DNA of 64,000 nt, from NCBI GenBank assembly GCA_013289715.1, contig JABCZJ010000008.1, forward strand, positions 62,001 through 126,000, read 5' to 3'. Positions 1 to 9,037 of the stretch are shown here, one piece after another. The translations under genes and the position numbers were made by a program. Below the pieces are notes generated by a model, which worked only from the letters and a program-made list of their open reading frames with translations, was not told where the DNA came from and ran no database searches. Origin of the DNA: Acidobacteriota bacterium (lineage in GTDB: Bacteria; Acidobacteriota; Terriglobia; Acidiferrales; UBA7541). Within the stretch, counting starts at the first letter, position 1, and every line of letters starts with the position of its first letter.

Positions 1-464
1 CATACGTCTATGATCGCGAGTTCGTTGCGGCCGATGCGGCGCATCAGGATCTCGTCCCTTCCCGCAGCCACGTCGAAGTACCACTGTCCCGCGGCGTTCT
101 TTTTCAGGGGGATCGGGAAGGGAAAATTGTCCGCTCCAACCAAGAGGGTTTGGGACCCGTCCGGCATCTTGCGCCAGCGATGCATCACGTCGTATGCGTG
201 CACGAGTAAACCGGCGATCTCCTTGTCCTGCACGGGATCGCCAGAGAAAATGATGTCTTTCGCGTCTGGACCAAACACGGCGATCACCGCATTTGAATCG
301 CCTGATCTGGCCGCGTTCAACAGCCGGTTACTCGCCTCGTCGGGCGAAGCAAACGTCTGGTAAGACGGTGGGGCGGACTTACTGCCGCATCCGGCAAACA
401 GAATGACGATCGCCAGAGGAATGAGGCGACTCGTAATAGCGATTGTCCGCGTTGCTCGCAACAT
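1..464 (-). CDS. DUF2950 family lipoprotein, 3' end beyond window
   Basis: The reading frame is open from an ATG at 464 to the left edge, so the C-terminus is missing. A GGAGG box lies just upstream of this ATG. The protein starts with a signal peptide ending in the lipobox LFAGC, so it should be a lipoprotein. The following sequence (SPDEASNRLLNAARSGD, then DPVQDKEIAGLL) matches my memory of the DUF2950 family, whose function is unknown. It lies 84 bases downstream of a DUF3300 gene on the same strand, a pairing often seen for these families, so the two are probably one operon acting in the envelope. The family call is from recognition, not a search. Confidence 0.75.
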   Translation of the reverse strand, partial: MLRATRTIAITSRLIPLAIVILFAGCGSKSAPPSYQTFASPDEASNRLLNAARSGDSNAVIAVFGPDAKDIIFSGDPVQDKEIAGLLVHAYDVMHRWRKMPDGSQTLLVGADNFPFPIPLKKNAAGQWYFDVAAGRDEILMRRIGRNELAIIDV

Positions 465-548
465 ATCGATCCTCCAAACTTGAGCTTTCAGCACTTCATC
501 AAGCGACAAAAATTGAACTCGCTTGCATCTGCTTCGATGGCGTTGCGA

Positions 549-1934
549 TCACCTGCGACCGCGACCGTAGCTTGACGAACCGCGAGCACTGGACTGCCGC
601 GAACTCCAGCCGCCGCCTCCACTGCTCATGGCCGATGACCCGCCGCTGTGTTCCTGCCCGCCCCAGCCGCTGGAACTGGATTTGTTGTAGCTGGATGGGC
701 TTCCGCTCTTCTGGTCCCAACCGCTGCCGGTGTTGCTGTAGGTTTTGCCGTTTGCCGCCGCATACTTGTCGCCATTGGCGGTTTGGCCAATGGCGGCGCT
801 GTTGCCGTTCTTGCCCGTCGCGCCATACGCCGAGGCACCGTTCGAGCTGTGCATCTGCCCAGTGGTTCCGTTAGCGTTGGTTTGGTGCTGGCTGTCGACG
901 GTGGTGCCATTTTTCGAAGCGGTCGAGGCCCCATAGCTGCCATACGCATTGGACCCTTGCACGGTCGAGGCAGAGGCCCCGGTGTGCGGGTTGTACGCTT
1001 GACCGGCACTTACGCTGCCGTAACCGTTTGAGACCGTGCCGCCACGCGCGTAAGTCCCGGTGGAGGGGTTATAACCGTTTGACGCGTGTGCGCTGCCGCC
1101 GTAGCCGTTGTAGGCAGAGGCGCTAGAGCCGTAGTATCCGCCGTGCCATGCATTGTTTCCGTAATACGCGCCGCCGTGATAGACCACGGTTGTGCTGCCG
1201 TGCCATCCGCAGTTCCAACTGCTGTATCCCCAGGCGTAAGAGCCGCCCGCCATCATGGCCCCGACCGCAATGCCGACTCCAAACGCGACGACTGCGGCGC
1301 CGACGGGAGGCGGGGGAGCAACGTATGCTGGAACTACGTAGGGGTAGCCATAGACCACTGCGGGGTTGTACATGGGAACGTAAACCACCTGGGGATTCAC
1401 TGGTTGAATCACGATCACTTGCGGCGACTGTTGCACGACGGCAAGCTGCGTTGATGATTTCAAGTTGCCCGCAGCGTATGCTTTCGCGCGCAACACCTGG
1501 ATGGCCGCCATCACGTCGGCTGACTGCGTGTGATACGCCTCTCCCAAAGATGAAGTCCAGGATAGGTTGGACGCCAAGTTACCCAGCACGGACGGAAATT
1601 GTGTAAGCGCCTTCACGGCGGGATCCCACGGTTGCTGATCTACGGCCGCCATCAGCGCCGAGCCGGTCAGATTGCTGTGGTACTGATACCAGCCCTCCGC
1701 TGCGGCAATCTGATCCGGAAACGTCGCAGCTGCAAGAACCTGCGCTACCAGAGAGTCCGGATAGAGGGCGATGGGCGCGGCCAGCTGTTGTAACTCGTCC
1801 GCGGTTAGCGGCGCGCCTTGTCCCGAATATCCTGGTTGACCCGACTGAGCCCCAGTTTCAAATGGCAGCGTGCCGATGAGTAGCAGGACCGACAGTGCCG
1901 AAGACAAAAACTGTTTCATGAAGATCTTGATCAT
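549..1934 (-). CDS. DUF3300 domain exported protein with Gly/Ser/Asn/Tyr-rich tail
   Basis: About 461 residues. The ATG at 1934 is chosen because a GGAGAG box lies 8 bases upstream and a signal peptide (MIKIFMKQFLSSALSVLLL) begins there; the frame is open further upstream but without a ribosome site. Residues about 40-220 carry the DUF3300 pattern: ADELQQLAAPIALYPDSL, then PWDPAVKALTQFP and NPQVVYVPMYNP. A short hydrophobic Gly/Ala stretch follows, and then about 200 residues of low complexity rich in G, S, N, Y, T and A ending in Arg/Gly/Ser. The function is unknown. Export and a sticky, possibly surface-exposed tail are inferred from composition. A DUF2950 lipoprotein follows in the same operon. 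Confidence 0.85.
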   Translation of the reverse strand: MIKIFMKQFLSSALSVLLLIGTLPFETGAQSGQPGYSGQGAPLTADELQQLAAPIALYPDSLVAQVLAAATFPDQIAAAEGWYQYHSNLTGSALMAAVDQQPWDPAVKALTQFPSVLGNLASNLSWTSSLGEAYHTQSADVMAAIQVLRAKAYAAGNLKSSTQLAVVQQSPQVIVIQPVNPQVVYVPMYNPAVVYGYPYVVPAYVAPPPPVGAAVVAFGVGIAVGAMMAGGSYAWGYSSWNCGWHGSTTVVYHGGAYYGNNAWHGGYYGSSASAYNGYGGSAHASNGYNPSTGTYARGGTVSNGYGSVSAGQAYNPHTGASASTVQGSNAYGSYGASTASKNGTTVDSQHQTNANGTTGQMHSSNGASAYGATGKNGNSAAIGQTANGDKYAAANGKTYSNTGSGWDQKSGSPSSYNKSSSSGWGGQEHSGGSSAMSSGGGGWSSRQSSARGSSSYGRGRR

Positions 1935-2579
1935 TTTCTTCTCTCCGTTCAAGTCGCGTTGCCGGACAGGTGGTTGAGTCTCGGTTCCCAGGGGAATGGC
2001 GCTTTGTGAAAAAATTGGCATCGTGTTTCTGTGCGTCCTCTTGAATCGCCGGGCTGGCTCTCCGGCCTTCACCTTATGCCTGGGGTAAAATACGACGTAG
2101 CCGTTGGCACGGCGCAAATAATCTTCACCTGTCCTATGTTGTCACTCGGGGTCACGTGCTGCCATTGTCAGAATTGACAGGATCTGGAAGGTCTAAACGC
2201 TAAAATCGCTACATAGGGGTTAGGCCAGCCGGAACGCTGCCCCGGCTAGTTTTTGAGTGACTGCAGCCAAACAGATGGTTCTCCCTAGAAAGTATTGTCG
2301 AATCAACGCGCCCGATCGTGTTGCATCGATCGGTTGAGCTGGCAGCTCTAATCGGAAATGTGAAGCGCTACTGCATACGATTTCATAACAATGCTGGCTC
2401 GCTCGACCCGAGTTTATCAGGACCTATACGGCAGAGGCGCCCTGCGAAGCGGTCGCCCAGCTATTTCGGGGGACGAAGAGGAAGCAAAACGATGCGATAA
2501 CGGACTTTTAATATTGATCATGCCCACCTGTCCCGACGAACAGTAGCCGCTCGTAGTGCCGAAAAGGCACACTATCGTC
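1935..2579. other. Divergent intergenic region
   Basis: This 645-base stretch separates the leftward DUF3300 gene from the rightward beta-helix gene and must hold both promoters. It contains a small inverted repeat, TGTCA-GAAT-TGACA, at 2166-2179. I could not assign -35/-10 boxes with confidence, and the short reading frames inside look non-coding. Confidence 0.5.
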
Positions 2580-3980
2580 ATGCCTAATCTTCGAACAACC
2601 CGCTCCCACCAGGTCCGGTTAGATGGGCGGAAATTGCCGAGGTGGAGAACGGCATTGTTTCTCCGCTGGGTGCCGTTCTGTGCGCTATTCCTCTTGATTC
2701 CGAATCGAAGTCTGGGGGCCAATGGATACTACGTGAGTACCACTGGGAGCGATTCGAATCCGTGCACTCAGGACAAACCCTGCCTTACCGTCCAGCATGT
2801 AATTGGGATGTTTACTTTGGCTTCTGATGGAGCAGTAATCCACGTCGCGGCGGGAACCTACACCGACTTCGTGGACGACTCCGCGCTATCGCCGCCCTGC
2901 CAAGGGAATTTGGTTTGGTTCTGTGCCAATCGCGGAGGCTCAAGCGCTTCGGCGCAGCTCACCATTCAATGCGATGAGTCCAATTGGCCGAATTGGTTGA
3001 GCGGCGGCGGATGCGTCGCCAACCCGAAAGGCGAAGGGTCGGTTGCCAGTTTCGCGGAGTTCAACCAAGGGTCGTGGGTCACACTGAAGGGATTTGAATA
3101 CGGGAACCATTCCGGCGCATATTTGGCAATTGTCGGCTATGGCGGCGGGTCGTACGTGGGTGGCACCCATATTACGATTGCGCAAAACTACTTTCACGAT
3201 GTGGGCCAAACCGCCGCAGGAGGATGCCCTGAAGAAGGAATGATCAGTACTACCTACACGGCAACCGGGTGGATTGTGGCCCAGAACAGACTCATTCATT
3301 TCGGCGACGACACCATATATTGTAATTACGCCCACATCATTTATTCCGGCAACGGAGTCATCATTCAGAACAACATCATCGCTCGTGCTCCTGGTTTTGG
3401 AATCCAACTTTACCAAGCGGATTGCGATAACGTCGTCACCAACAACGTGATCTTTGACAATCGCAGTGGCGGCATCATCGTGAATAACGACAACGGGAAC
3501 GCGGAGTGCAAAGCCGGAGCGAACACAATCACAAATAACATCATCGAGAATAATGGCGTCTATGCTGGTGGGGCGCCTGCCGGCGGCACGTACGGGATAT
3601 CTCAGCATGATATTGAGACTTATCCGAATCTCTACGCCAATAACATACTGTACGGGAATTATCCGTCCGACGCCTGTGGCGGCTGCAAAGGTACCATCAG
3701 CGGAAACATCACCAATGAACCTCCATCCACTACCTTCGTAAATTTTCAAAACGACGGCACCGGCGATTATCATAACAAGACAGGAAGCCAGTCGGTGGAA
3801 GGCGGCACCTCCGCCGGCGCCGGTGCCCCAGGTTGCGCTGGAAATTGCGCGCCGGCAGTCGATTTTGCAGGTAATCCTCGACCGGCTATACCCGGAACCA
3901 ATGTTGACATTGGCGCTTACGAATTGGGAAGCAAGCCTCCTGCCGCTCCTAGCAGCCTGAGAGTTGTATCCGTGAAGTAA
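2580..3980 (+). CDS. Secreted right-handed beta-helix protein, choice-of-anchor Q type
   Basis: About 466 residues. The ATG at 2580 gives a long basic n-region, then a hydrophobic core and a likely cleavage after NRSLGA. The mature part opens with YYVSTTGSDSNPCTQDKPC, the usual start of pectate-lyase-like/DUF1565 beta-helix proteins. Repeated coil motifs follow in the middle (NNIIARAPGFGIQLY, NNVIFDNRSGGIIVNND, NNIIENNGVYAGG). The end, GNPRP...VDIGAYELG, is the choice-of-anchor Q signature. Many cysteines suggest disulfides outside the cytoplasm. Polysaccharide binding or lyase activity is possible for the fold, but I see no catalytic set that proves it. No operon partner. Confidence 0.8.
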   Translation: MPNLRTTRSHQVRLDGRKLPRWRTALFLRWVPFCALFLLIPNRSLGANGYYVSTTGSDSNPCTQDKPCLTVQHVIGMFTLASDGAVIHVAAGTYTDFVDDSALSPPCQGNLVWFCANRGGSSASAQLTIQCDESNWPNWLSGGGCVANPKGEGSVASFAEFNQGSWVTLKGFEYGNHSGAYLAIVGYGGGSYVGGTHITIAQNYFHDVGQTAAGGCPEEGMISTTYTATGWIVAQNRLIHFGDDTIYCNYAHIIYSGNGVIIQNNIIARAPGFGIQLYQADCDNVVTNNVIFDNRSGGIIVNNDNGNAECKAGANTITNNIIENNGVYAGGAPAGGTYGISQHDIETYPNLYANNILYGNYPSDACGGCKGTISGNITNEPPSTTFVNFQNDGTGDYHNKTGSQSVEGGTSAGAGAPGCAGNCAPAVDFAGNPRPAIPGTNVDIGAYELGSKPPAAPSSLRVVSVK

Positions 3981-4140
3981 CTCTCCAGCTGTTCAACCGC
4001 GCATACCGAAGGATAGCGCGCAGCCTCCAATCGCTAGCGAAACCTAATCGAAAGCCATCGCAAGTGATTGAAAATAAACAATCGCGACCCAAATCAGTCT
4101 TTACTTTTTGTCGTGTTTTTTGCCATTACAAAGTCCAATG

Positions 4141-4227
4141 CGCCCAGCTGAAGCTGGCCGCCAGAAATGCAACGGCGAAGTCAACTTCGCCCGCCTGCCC
4201 TGCGGGCAAACAGGCGGCCGCTAAGAA
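4141..4227. repeat. Cluster of REP-like hairpins
   Basis: Three short inverted repeats sit in a row between convergent genes: CCAGCT-GA-AGCTGG at about 4144-4157, GGCGAAGT-CA-ACTTCGCC next, and a GCCTG...CAGGC stem with an inner GCCC-TGC-GGGC. The first hairpin and its flanks recur almost exactly at 19623-19644. They look like dispersed intergenic palindromic elements and could also end transcription from both sides. Confidence 0.6.
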
Positions 4228-4264
4228 GTCAAACCCTTGGGCTGCGGTGCACCGGCGCAAATTT

Positions 4265-4750
4265 TCAGGGATGCTTTTCCAGCCAGCGGCCGAGGACTGC
4301 GGCGGCGTGCTCGCAGAGGGTGCGGTCGTCGGGGGTGAAGGCGGCGAGGAAATGGCTGTCAATATCGAGCTCGCCGACGACTTTCTTTTCGACGAAGACG
4401 GGGACGACGATTTCGGATTTGGTTTCGAGCGAGCAGGCCAGGTAACGCGGGTCGGCGCTGACGTCGTCAATGACGATGGTCTTGCCGCTGAAGGCAGCGG
4501 CGCCGCAGATGCCCTGATTCAGGGGAATGCGCGTGTGCGGGGTCATGGTGCCGCGGAAGGGGCCGAGGACGAGCATGTCCTGCGCGCCCTCTTTTTCGAG
4601 CATGTAGAAACCGACCCAGTTGTAACGCAGCATTTTCTGGTGCAGGAGTTTGGTGATGCCCTCCATCAGCTCCTGCGCGGAAGTCGCGCCGGAGGCGAGG
4701 GCATTCAGCTCGCCGATTACTTCGCGAGGTTTTGGGCTGGTCGCGGGCAT
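4265..4750 (-). CDS. GAF domain protein, free methionine-(R)-sulfoxide reductase-like
   Basis: 161 residues, one GAF domain filling nearly the whole chain. The segment QGICGAAAFSGKTIVIDDV and the later YLACSLETKSEIVVPV place cysteines where the fRMsr (YebR) family has its redox cysteines, and DIDSHFLAAF completes the family pattern. fRMsr enzymes reduce free methionine-(R)-sulfoxide with thioredoxin in the cytoplasm. The third cysteine of the E. coli enzyme is not obvious here, so catalytic activity is probable but not certain; a plain GAF sensor is the alternative. It lies 60 bases downstream of the pilT-like gene on the same strand. Confidence 0.8.
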   Translation of the reverse strand: MPATSPKPREVIGELNALASGATSAQELMEGITKLLHQKMLRYNWVGFYMLEKEGAQDMLVLGPFRGTMTPHTRIPLNQGICGAAAFSGKTIVIDDVSADPRYLACSLETKSEIVVPVFVEKKVVGELDIDSHFLAAFTPDDRTLCEHAAAVLGRWLEKHP

Positions 4751-4810
4751 CTCACAAATACTAACGTGAAAATTCGATTCCGACTACTGGCGCGCGGAGC
4801 AGGATGCGGA

Positions 4811-6070
4811 CTAGCGTTCGATCATTTCTTCCATTTCGCTGGCGCCGGATTTTTCCGCTGCGTGGTGCGCGCCCGACGGAACGTCGCCCTCCCGGCCTTC
4901 CAGCAAGTCAGCCAGCAGCAACCGCAAATTGCCTTCATTGGTGCAGTAGGAGAGGCCGGTGTCAATGTCCAGCACTTTCGCGCGAATGAGCTTTTCGATT
5001 TCGATGTCGAAGCACTGCATGCCTTCGCCGGCGGCATCGCGCATCGCATCCAGCAGCGACTTTCCTTCGGATTCGCCCTTTTGCACGTACTCGCGGGTGC
5101 GCAGCGTGGATTTCAGAATCTCGAAAGCGGCGACGCGCCCGCTGCCGTCCGCCCTCGGAATCAAGCGTTGCGAAATAATGTAGCGGAAAGATTTCGCCAG
5201 GCGTGCGCGGATGGCGGGCTGGTCGGCGGAAGGGAAGACGCCGATAATTCGCTCGATGGTCTTCGAGGCGTCAATGGTGTGCAGCGTGGAATACACCATG
5301 TGGCCGGTTTCCGCGGCTTCCAGCGCCACTTCGATGGTTTCTTTGTCGCGCATCTCGCCTACCAGGATCAATTTGGGCGCCTGGCGCAGAGCGGCGCGCA
5401 GGGCCAGCGCAAAACTGGGCGTGTCGCTGTAGAGCTCGCGCTGATGAATGGTGGCGCGTTTGTGCTGGTGCAGAAATTCGATGGGGTCTTCGATGGTGAT
5501 GACGTGGCAGGCTTTTTCCTCATTGATCTTGTTGACGAACGCCGCCAAGGTCGAGGATTTTCCGCTTCCGGTCGGTCCCGTGACCAGCACGATTCCCGGG
5601 CGCACTTGCGCCGCGTCGCCCAGTTGTTCGGGAAGATGCAGCGTCTTGAAATCCGGTACGCTGGTGGGAATCACGCGCATGACGATGGCGCAGGTTCCGC
5701 GCTGTGTGAAGACGTTGACGCGGAAGCGCGAAAGTTTCGCCACGCTGTAGGAAATGTCGCAGGAGCCTTCGTCCTTGAGTTTTTGCACCGCGAATGAATT
5801 TCGGCCGATCAGGTCCGCAGCGATACGTGCCGTGTCTTCCGAGGAAAGCACGCCGACGCCTTTGATTTTCAATTGCATGAGTTGGCCGTGGAGTTCTACC
5901 TGCGGAGCGCGGCCGGGAGAAAATATCAGGTCGCTGGTCTTCGGCGCGGCCTGCAACATGGACGCGATGATGTTGGCAGTGGGAGCGTGGCCAACTTGCT
6001 CAGCAGCTGGTGCAGCGGGCACAGCGGGCGCGATAGGCGCAACGGTGGGCGCAATCTTTGCATCTGCCAT
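4811..6070 (-). CDS. pilT: PilT-family type IV pilus ATPase
   Basis: 419 residues. An Ala/Pro-rich N-terminus of about 30 residues precedes the PilT N-terminal domain. Walker A (GPTGSGKS) is at about 165-172, the Asp box is ITIEDPIEFLH, Walker B is LILVGEMRD, and the His box is STLHTIDASKTIERI. These are the retraction-type hexameric ATPase motifs of PilT/PilU, which pull type IV pili from the inner face of the membrane. The start is set by GGGAGG about 8 bases before the ATG. Other pilus genes are not adjacent, but a prepilin peptidase lies at 35.0-35.9 kb and a PilZ protein at 60.5 kb. PilU rather than PilT is possible. Confidence 0.88.
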   Translation of the reverse strand: MADAKIAPTVAPIAPAVPAAPAAEQVGHAPTANIIASMLQAAPKTSDLIFSPGRAPQVELHGQLMQLKIKGVGVLSSEDTARIAADLIGRNSFAVQKLKDEGSCDISYSVAKLSRFRVNVFTQRGTCAIVMRVIPTSVPDFKTLHLPEQLGDAAQVRPGIVLVTGPTGSGKSSTLAAFVNKINEEKACHVITIEDPIEFLHQHKRATIHQRELYSDTPSFALALRAALRQAPKLILVGEMRDKETIEVALEAAETGHMVYSTLHTIDASKTIERIIGVFPSADQPAIRARLAKSFRYIISQRLIPRADGSGRVAAFEILKSTLRTREYVQKGESEGKSLLDAMRDAAGEGMQCFDIEIEKLIRAKVLDIDTGLSYCTNEGNLRLLLADLLEGREGDVPSGAHHAAEKSGASEMEEMIER

Positions 6071-6357
6071 GGCGAGTCCTCCCCAGCCGTCCGGGAAGGG
6101 GCCCGCACGTCGTCTGGTCCTCTACAGTATGAATCATGCTGAGTGTGAAGACAGAGCAGAGTGCGCGGCTGTTCTCAAAGAATTAGCTGTACTCTTGTGC
6201 CATTGCGGCGAGGCGGGCGGTATCGCGCGATGAGCGCGCTGAAAGCACAGCTATTTGTGCGTTTTCAGACCTGGCGCGACCCGATACTCTTTCCCTACAC
6301 CTGCCCTTCGTTGCCCACCGTGCGGGGCGCTTCTCTCTTACTCTATAGGGTGTCGAT

Positions 6358-8103
6358 ATGACGGAACCAATCAATCCAGAATCGGGCAAACCGAAAAAGG
6401 GTGTTGCGGGGCGGGGCACCTCCGGCACGGACGCGCCGGCGCGCTCGTCTGGTCACCGGGACACGGTGCTGCTGAGTGACGTGCCGGATGCTGCGACGGT
6501 GATCGCCGAACAGGCTGCGGCGAGCCCATCGCTGAGTCCGGCGGCGCTGGCTGCTCTGGGTGTGCGTTACGAGATTCTGGGCGAGGCTGGCCACGGCAGC
6601 ATGGGCAACGTTTACAAAGCGCGCGACCGCGAGACCGGCGAGACCGTTGCGCTGAAACTTTTGAAGCCTGAGATCGCTTCCGATCAGGCGATGATGGACC
6701 GTTTTAAGAACGAGCTGCTCTTCGCGCGAAAAATAACGCACAAGAATGTTTGCCGCGTGCATGAATTCAATCGCGTGGGCGGAATTGCTTACACGTCGAT
6801 GGAATTTGTGGAGGGCGAGAGCTTGCGCTCGGTGCTAAATCGATTTGGCGGGCTGCCGCAGCGCAAAGCGATGGATCTGGCGCTGCAAATTTGCTCCGGA
6901 TTGAAGGAAGCGCATGCGCAGGGAATCGTCCATCGCGATTTGAAGCCGGAAAACGTGATGATTGACGGGCAGGGCAACGTGAAGATCATGGATTTTGGCA
7001 TCGCGCGCTCGATGGAAGCGGGCACGCGGCTGACGGGTTCGATGGTCGGCACGCCCGCGTATATGGCGCCGGAACAAGTAGCGGGCAAACCAGTGGATTA
7101 CCGCACGGATATTTATTCGCTGGGACTAATGCTCTACGAAATGTTTACCGGCACACCGGCGTTTACCGCGGATAATTCAATTGCGGTCGCGCTGAAGCAA
7201 ATGCGGGAAGATCCGCCGCCGCCGCATGAGATTGAGCCGAATATTCCGGTGGGGACCGAGCGCGCGATTTTGAAGTGCCTGGAAAAAGATCCAGCCAAGC
7301 GTTTTCAGTCCATCGCCGAACTGGAATCAAATCTGCGCTCGGGCGCGCCGGTGATGCCGCCTCCGCGGATGCTCGGCACCACAGCGACGACGGATTTGAC
7401 CCATTCCTCCACCAGGATTCCGCGCGCTGGCGCCGCAGCTGCTGCTGTTTCACGCCCGGCGCAGCGGGGTACATCGCCCTTCGTATGGATTCTGCTTGGC
7501 GCATTGCTGGTGGTCGGCGCGCTGAGCGGGCTGCATTGGCTGGGAGTGGCGCAAGCAGCGAACCGAATTGCGCCGCCCGAGAAAGCGCTGCCGCCGAAGC
7601 CTCCGGATTTCGCTTACGAGCATCCTGCGCTTCCCGCGCCGCCTCCGGTCGCGCCCGTTGTGGCAGAGACGAAAGCGCCGCCGCCGGTGGCGAAACCTGT
7701 TGCGCACGCGAAAGCTCCTGCAGCGGAGCCCGCCAAGCCTACTGTGCCGGACGTGTTTCCGCGGATGGAAACCGGGCCGGTGCGGAAAAATTTTCACGCC
7801 TTGACGCCGAACTCTTCGAAAGCGCAAGGGTCCAATTCTGTAATCACCAACTCCATGTATTTATGGGTGGGGCGGTTCGAGCGCGAGGATAAGGCGCAGG
7901 CTGCGGCGAAAAAGGTGGAAGACCTGCAATTGCCCGCCGCCATCGTGCCGCGATCTATGGGATCCGCGAAATTTTACGCGGTGTTTTGTGGGCCGATTGA
8001 TGCGAAGCGCGCGGTGGTCATAACCGAAAAGCTCGAGGCCAAGGGATTTTCGAACGTGCGCCAGGTGAGCAATCCCATGGCTGGCTCGAAACAAAAAGAC
8101 TAA
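6358..8103 (+). CDS. Membrane Ser/Thr protein kinase with C-terminal SPOR-like domain
   Basis: About 581 residues. After about 70 flexible residues comes a full Hanks-type kinase domain (about 71-330): the Gly loop GEAGHGSMGNVY, Lys near 100 in VALKLL, HRDLKPEN near 192-199, DFG near 212 and APE near 237. A transmembrane helix follows at about 373-395, then a Pro/Ala-rich stalk and a final domain of about 75 residues (SMYLWVGRFERED ... FYAVFCGPID ... LEAKGFSNVRQV) that looks like a SPOR domain. SPOR domains bind glycan strands lacking stem peptides, so the kinase may sense cell-wall state; that is inference. PP2C and FHA genes follow at once, giving writer, eraser and reader in one operon. 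Confidence 0.88.
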   Translation: MTEPINPESGKPKKGVAGRGTSGTDAPARSSGHRDTVLLSDVPDAATVIAEQAAASPSLSPAALAALGVRYEILGEAGHGSMGNVYKARDRETGETVALKLLKPEIASDQAMMDRFKNELLFARKITHKNVCRVHEFNRVGGIAYTSMEFVEGESLRSVLNRFGGLPQRKAMDLALQICSGLKEAHAQGIVHRDLKPENVMIDGQGNVKIMDFGIARSMEAGTRLTGSMVGTPAYMAPEQVAGKPVDYRTDIYSLGLMLYEMFTGTPAFTADNSIAVALKQMREDPPPPHEIEPNIPVGTERAILKCLEKDPAKRFQSIAELESNLRSGAPVMPPPRMLGTTATTDLTHSSTRIPRAGAAAAAVSRPAQRGTSPFVWILLGALLVVGALSGLHWLGVAQAANRIAPPEKALPPKPPDFAYEHPALPAPPPVAPVVAETKAPPPVAKPVAHAKAPAAEPAKPTVPDVFPRMETGPVRKNFHALTPNSSKAQGSNSVITNSMYLWVGRFEREDKAQAAAKKVEDLQLPAAIVPRSMGSAKFYAVFCGPIDAKRAVVITEKLEAKGFSNVRQVSNPMAGSKQKD

Positions 8104-8205
8104 GCACGGGTTCGAGAATTTGTGTCTGTGGGCCGAAGTTTCCCAGGGCCGGCAAGAATTCCTAAAGGCGACGCTCCATCTGCAATGGAGCACAAGGGAA
8201 GTGCG

Positions 8206-9021
8206 ATGGAAGTTGGCGTGCGCAGCGATACAGGGCGTGTTCGCGAGAACAACGAAGACAGCTTCCGGCTGGCGCCGGAGTTGAATTTGTTCGTTTTGTC
8301 CGACGGCATGGGCGGGCTGGAATCCGGCGAGCGCGCGAGCCGTCTGGCGACCGAAACCATCGTGGCACATTGCCGCGACGCGCAGGCAGATGCGACGCTG
8401 GCGGTTTTCGGCAAGCACATCGAGGGCGTGAACGACGTATCGAATCGCCTGGCGAGCGCGATACGCCTGGCCAACCAGGAAATTTTTCAGGCCGCGCAGG
8501 ATTTGGGCGGCAAGGGCGGCATGGGCGCGACGATTGTGGCCGCGCGCTTTCTCGAGGATCGCGCCTGCATTGCGCACGTAGGTGATAGCCGCGCGTATCT
8601 GTTTCGCGACGAGCAGTTGAATCAGCTGACCGAGGATCATTCCTTCGTCGCCGAGCAGGTGCGCCGCGGAATCATCACGCTGGAGCAAGCCGGGCGCAGC
8701 CGCATGCAGAACGTGCTGACGCGGGCGCTGGGCGTGGAGCAGAACGTGGACGTGGAGGTCACCGAGGAACTTTTGCGCGAGGGCGACACTTACTTGCTGT
8801 GTTCCGATGGATTGTTTCGCGAACTTTCCGAACCGCAGATCGCCGGCGTTCTGCTGGAAGCGACCGGTGCGCAAGAGGCCGCCGATTCACTCGTGGAGCA
8901 CGCGAATCATGCAGGCGGCGGCGACAACATTACTGCAATTGTCTTGCGCTATGCGCCGAAGACAGCGGGCGCGATGAGCAAGATCGGGCGATGGTTTAAG
9001 GCATCCGAGGATCCATCTTGA
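8206..9021 (+). CDS. PP2C-type Ser/Thr protein phosphatase
   Basis: About 271 residues from the ATG at 8206, preferred because AAGGGA lies 6-7 bases upstream; ATGs at 8185 or 8122 are alternatives. The PP2C metal and catalytic motifs are all present in order: SDTGRVRENNEDS, LSDGMGG, GMGATIVAA, HVGDSRAYL, LCSDGL and GGDNITAIVL. It is a cytosolic Mg/Mn-dependent phosphatase that probably reverses phosphorylation by the kinase encoded just upstream. The following FHA gene starts 17 bases after its stop. Confidence 0.9.
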   Translation: MEVGVRSDTGRVRENNEDSFRLAPELNLFVLSDGMGGLESGERASRLATETIVAHCRDAQADATLAVFGKHIEGVNDVSNRLASAIRLANQEIFQAAQDLGGKGGMGATIVAARFLEDRACIAHVGDSRAYLFRDEQLNQLTEDHSFVAEQVRRGIITLEQAGRSRMQNVLTRALGVEQNVDVEVTEELLREGDTYLLCSDGLFRELSEPQIAGVLLEATGAQEAADSLVEHANHAGGGDNITAIVLRYAPKTAGAMSKIGRWFKASEDPS

Positions 9022-9037
9022 TAGGGAGGACGTTCCC

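Noticed and set aside
2105..2120. TGGCACG sequence resembling a sigma-54 -24 box
   Set aside because: The required GC/TTGC -12 element is not at the right distance.
4064..5797. 577-codon plus-strand open frame
   Set aside because: It runs antisense to the PilT-like and GAF genes, whose motifs, starts and ribosome sites are clear. High GC gives long open antisense frames.
7861..8874. 337-codon minus-strand frame
   Set aside because: Antisense to the kinase end and PP2C gene; no family resemblance.
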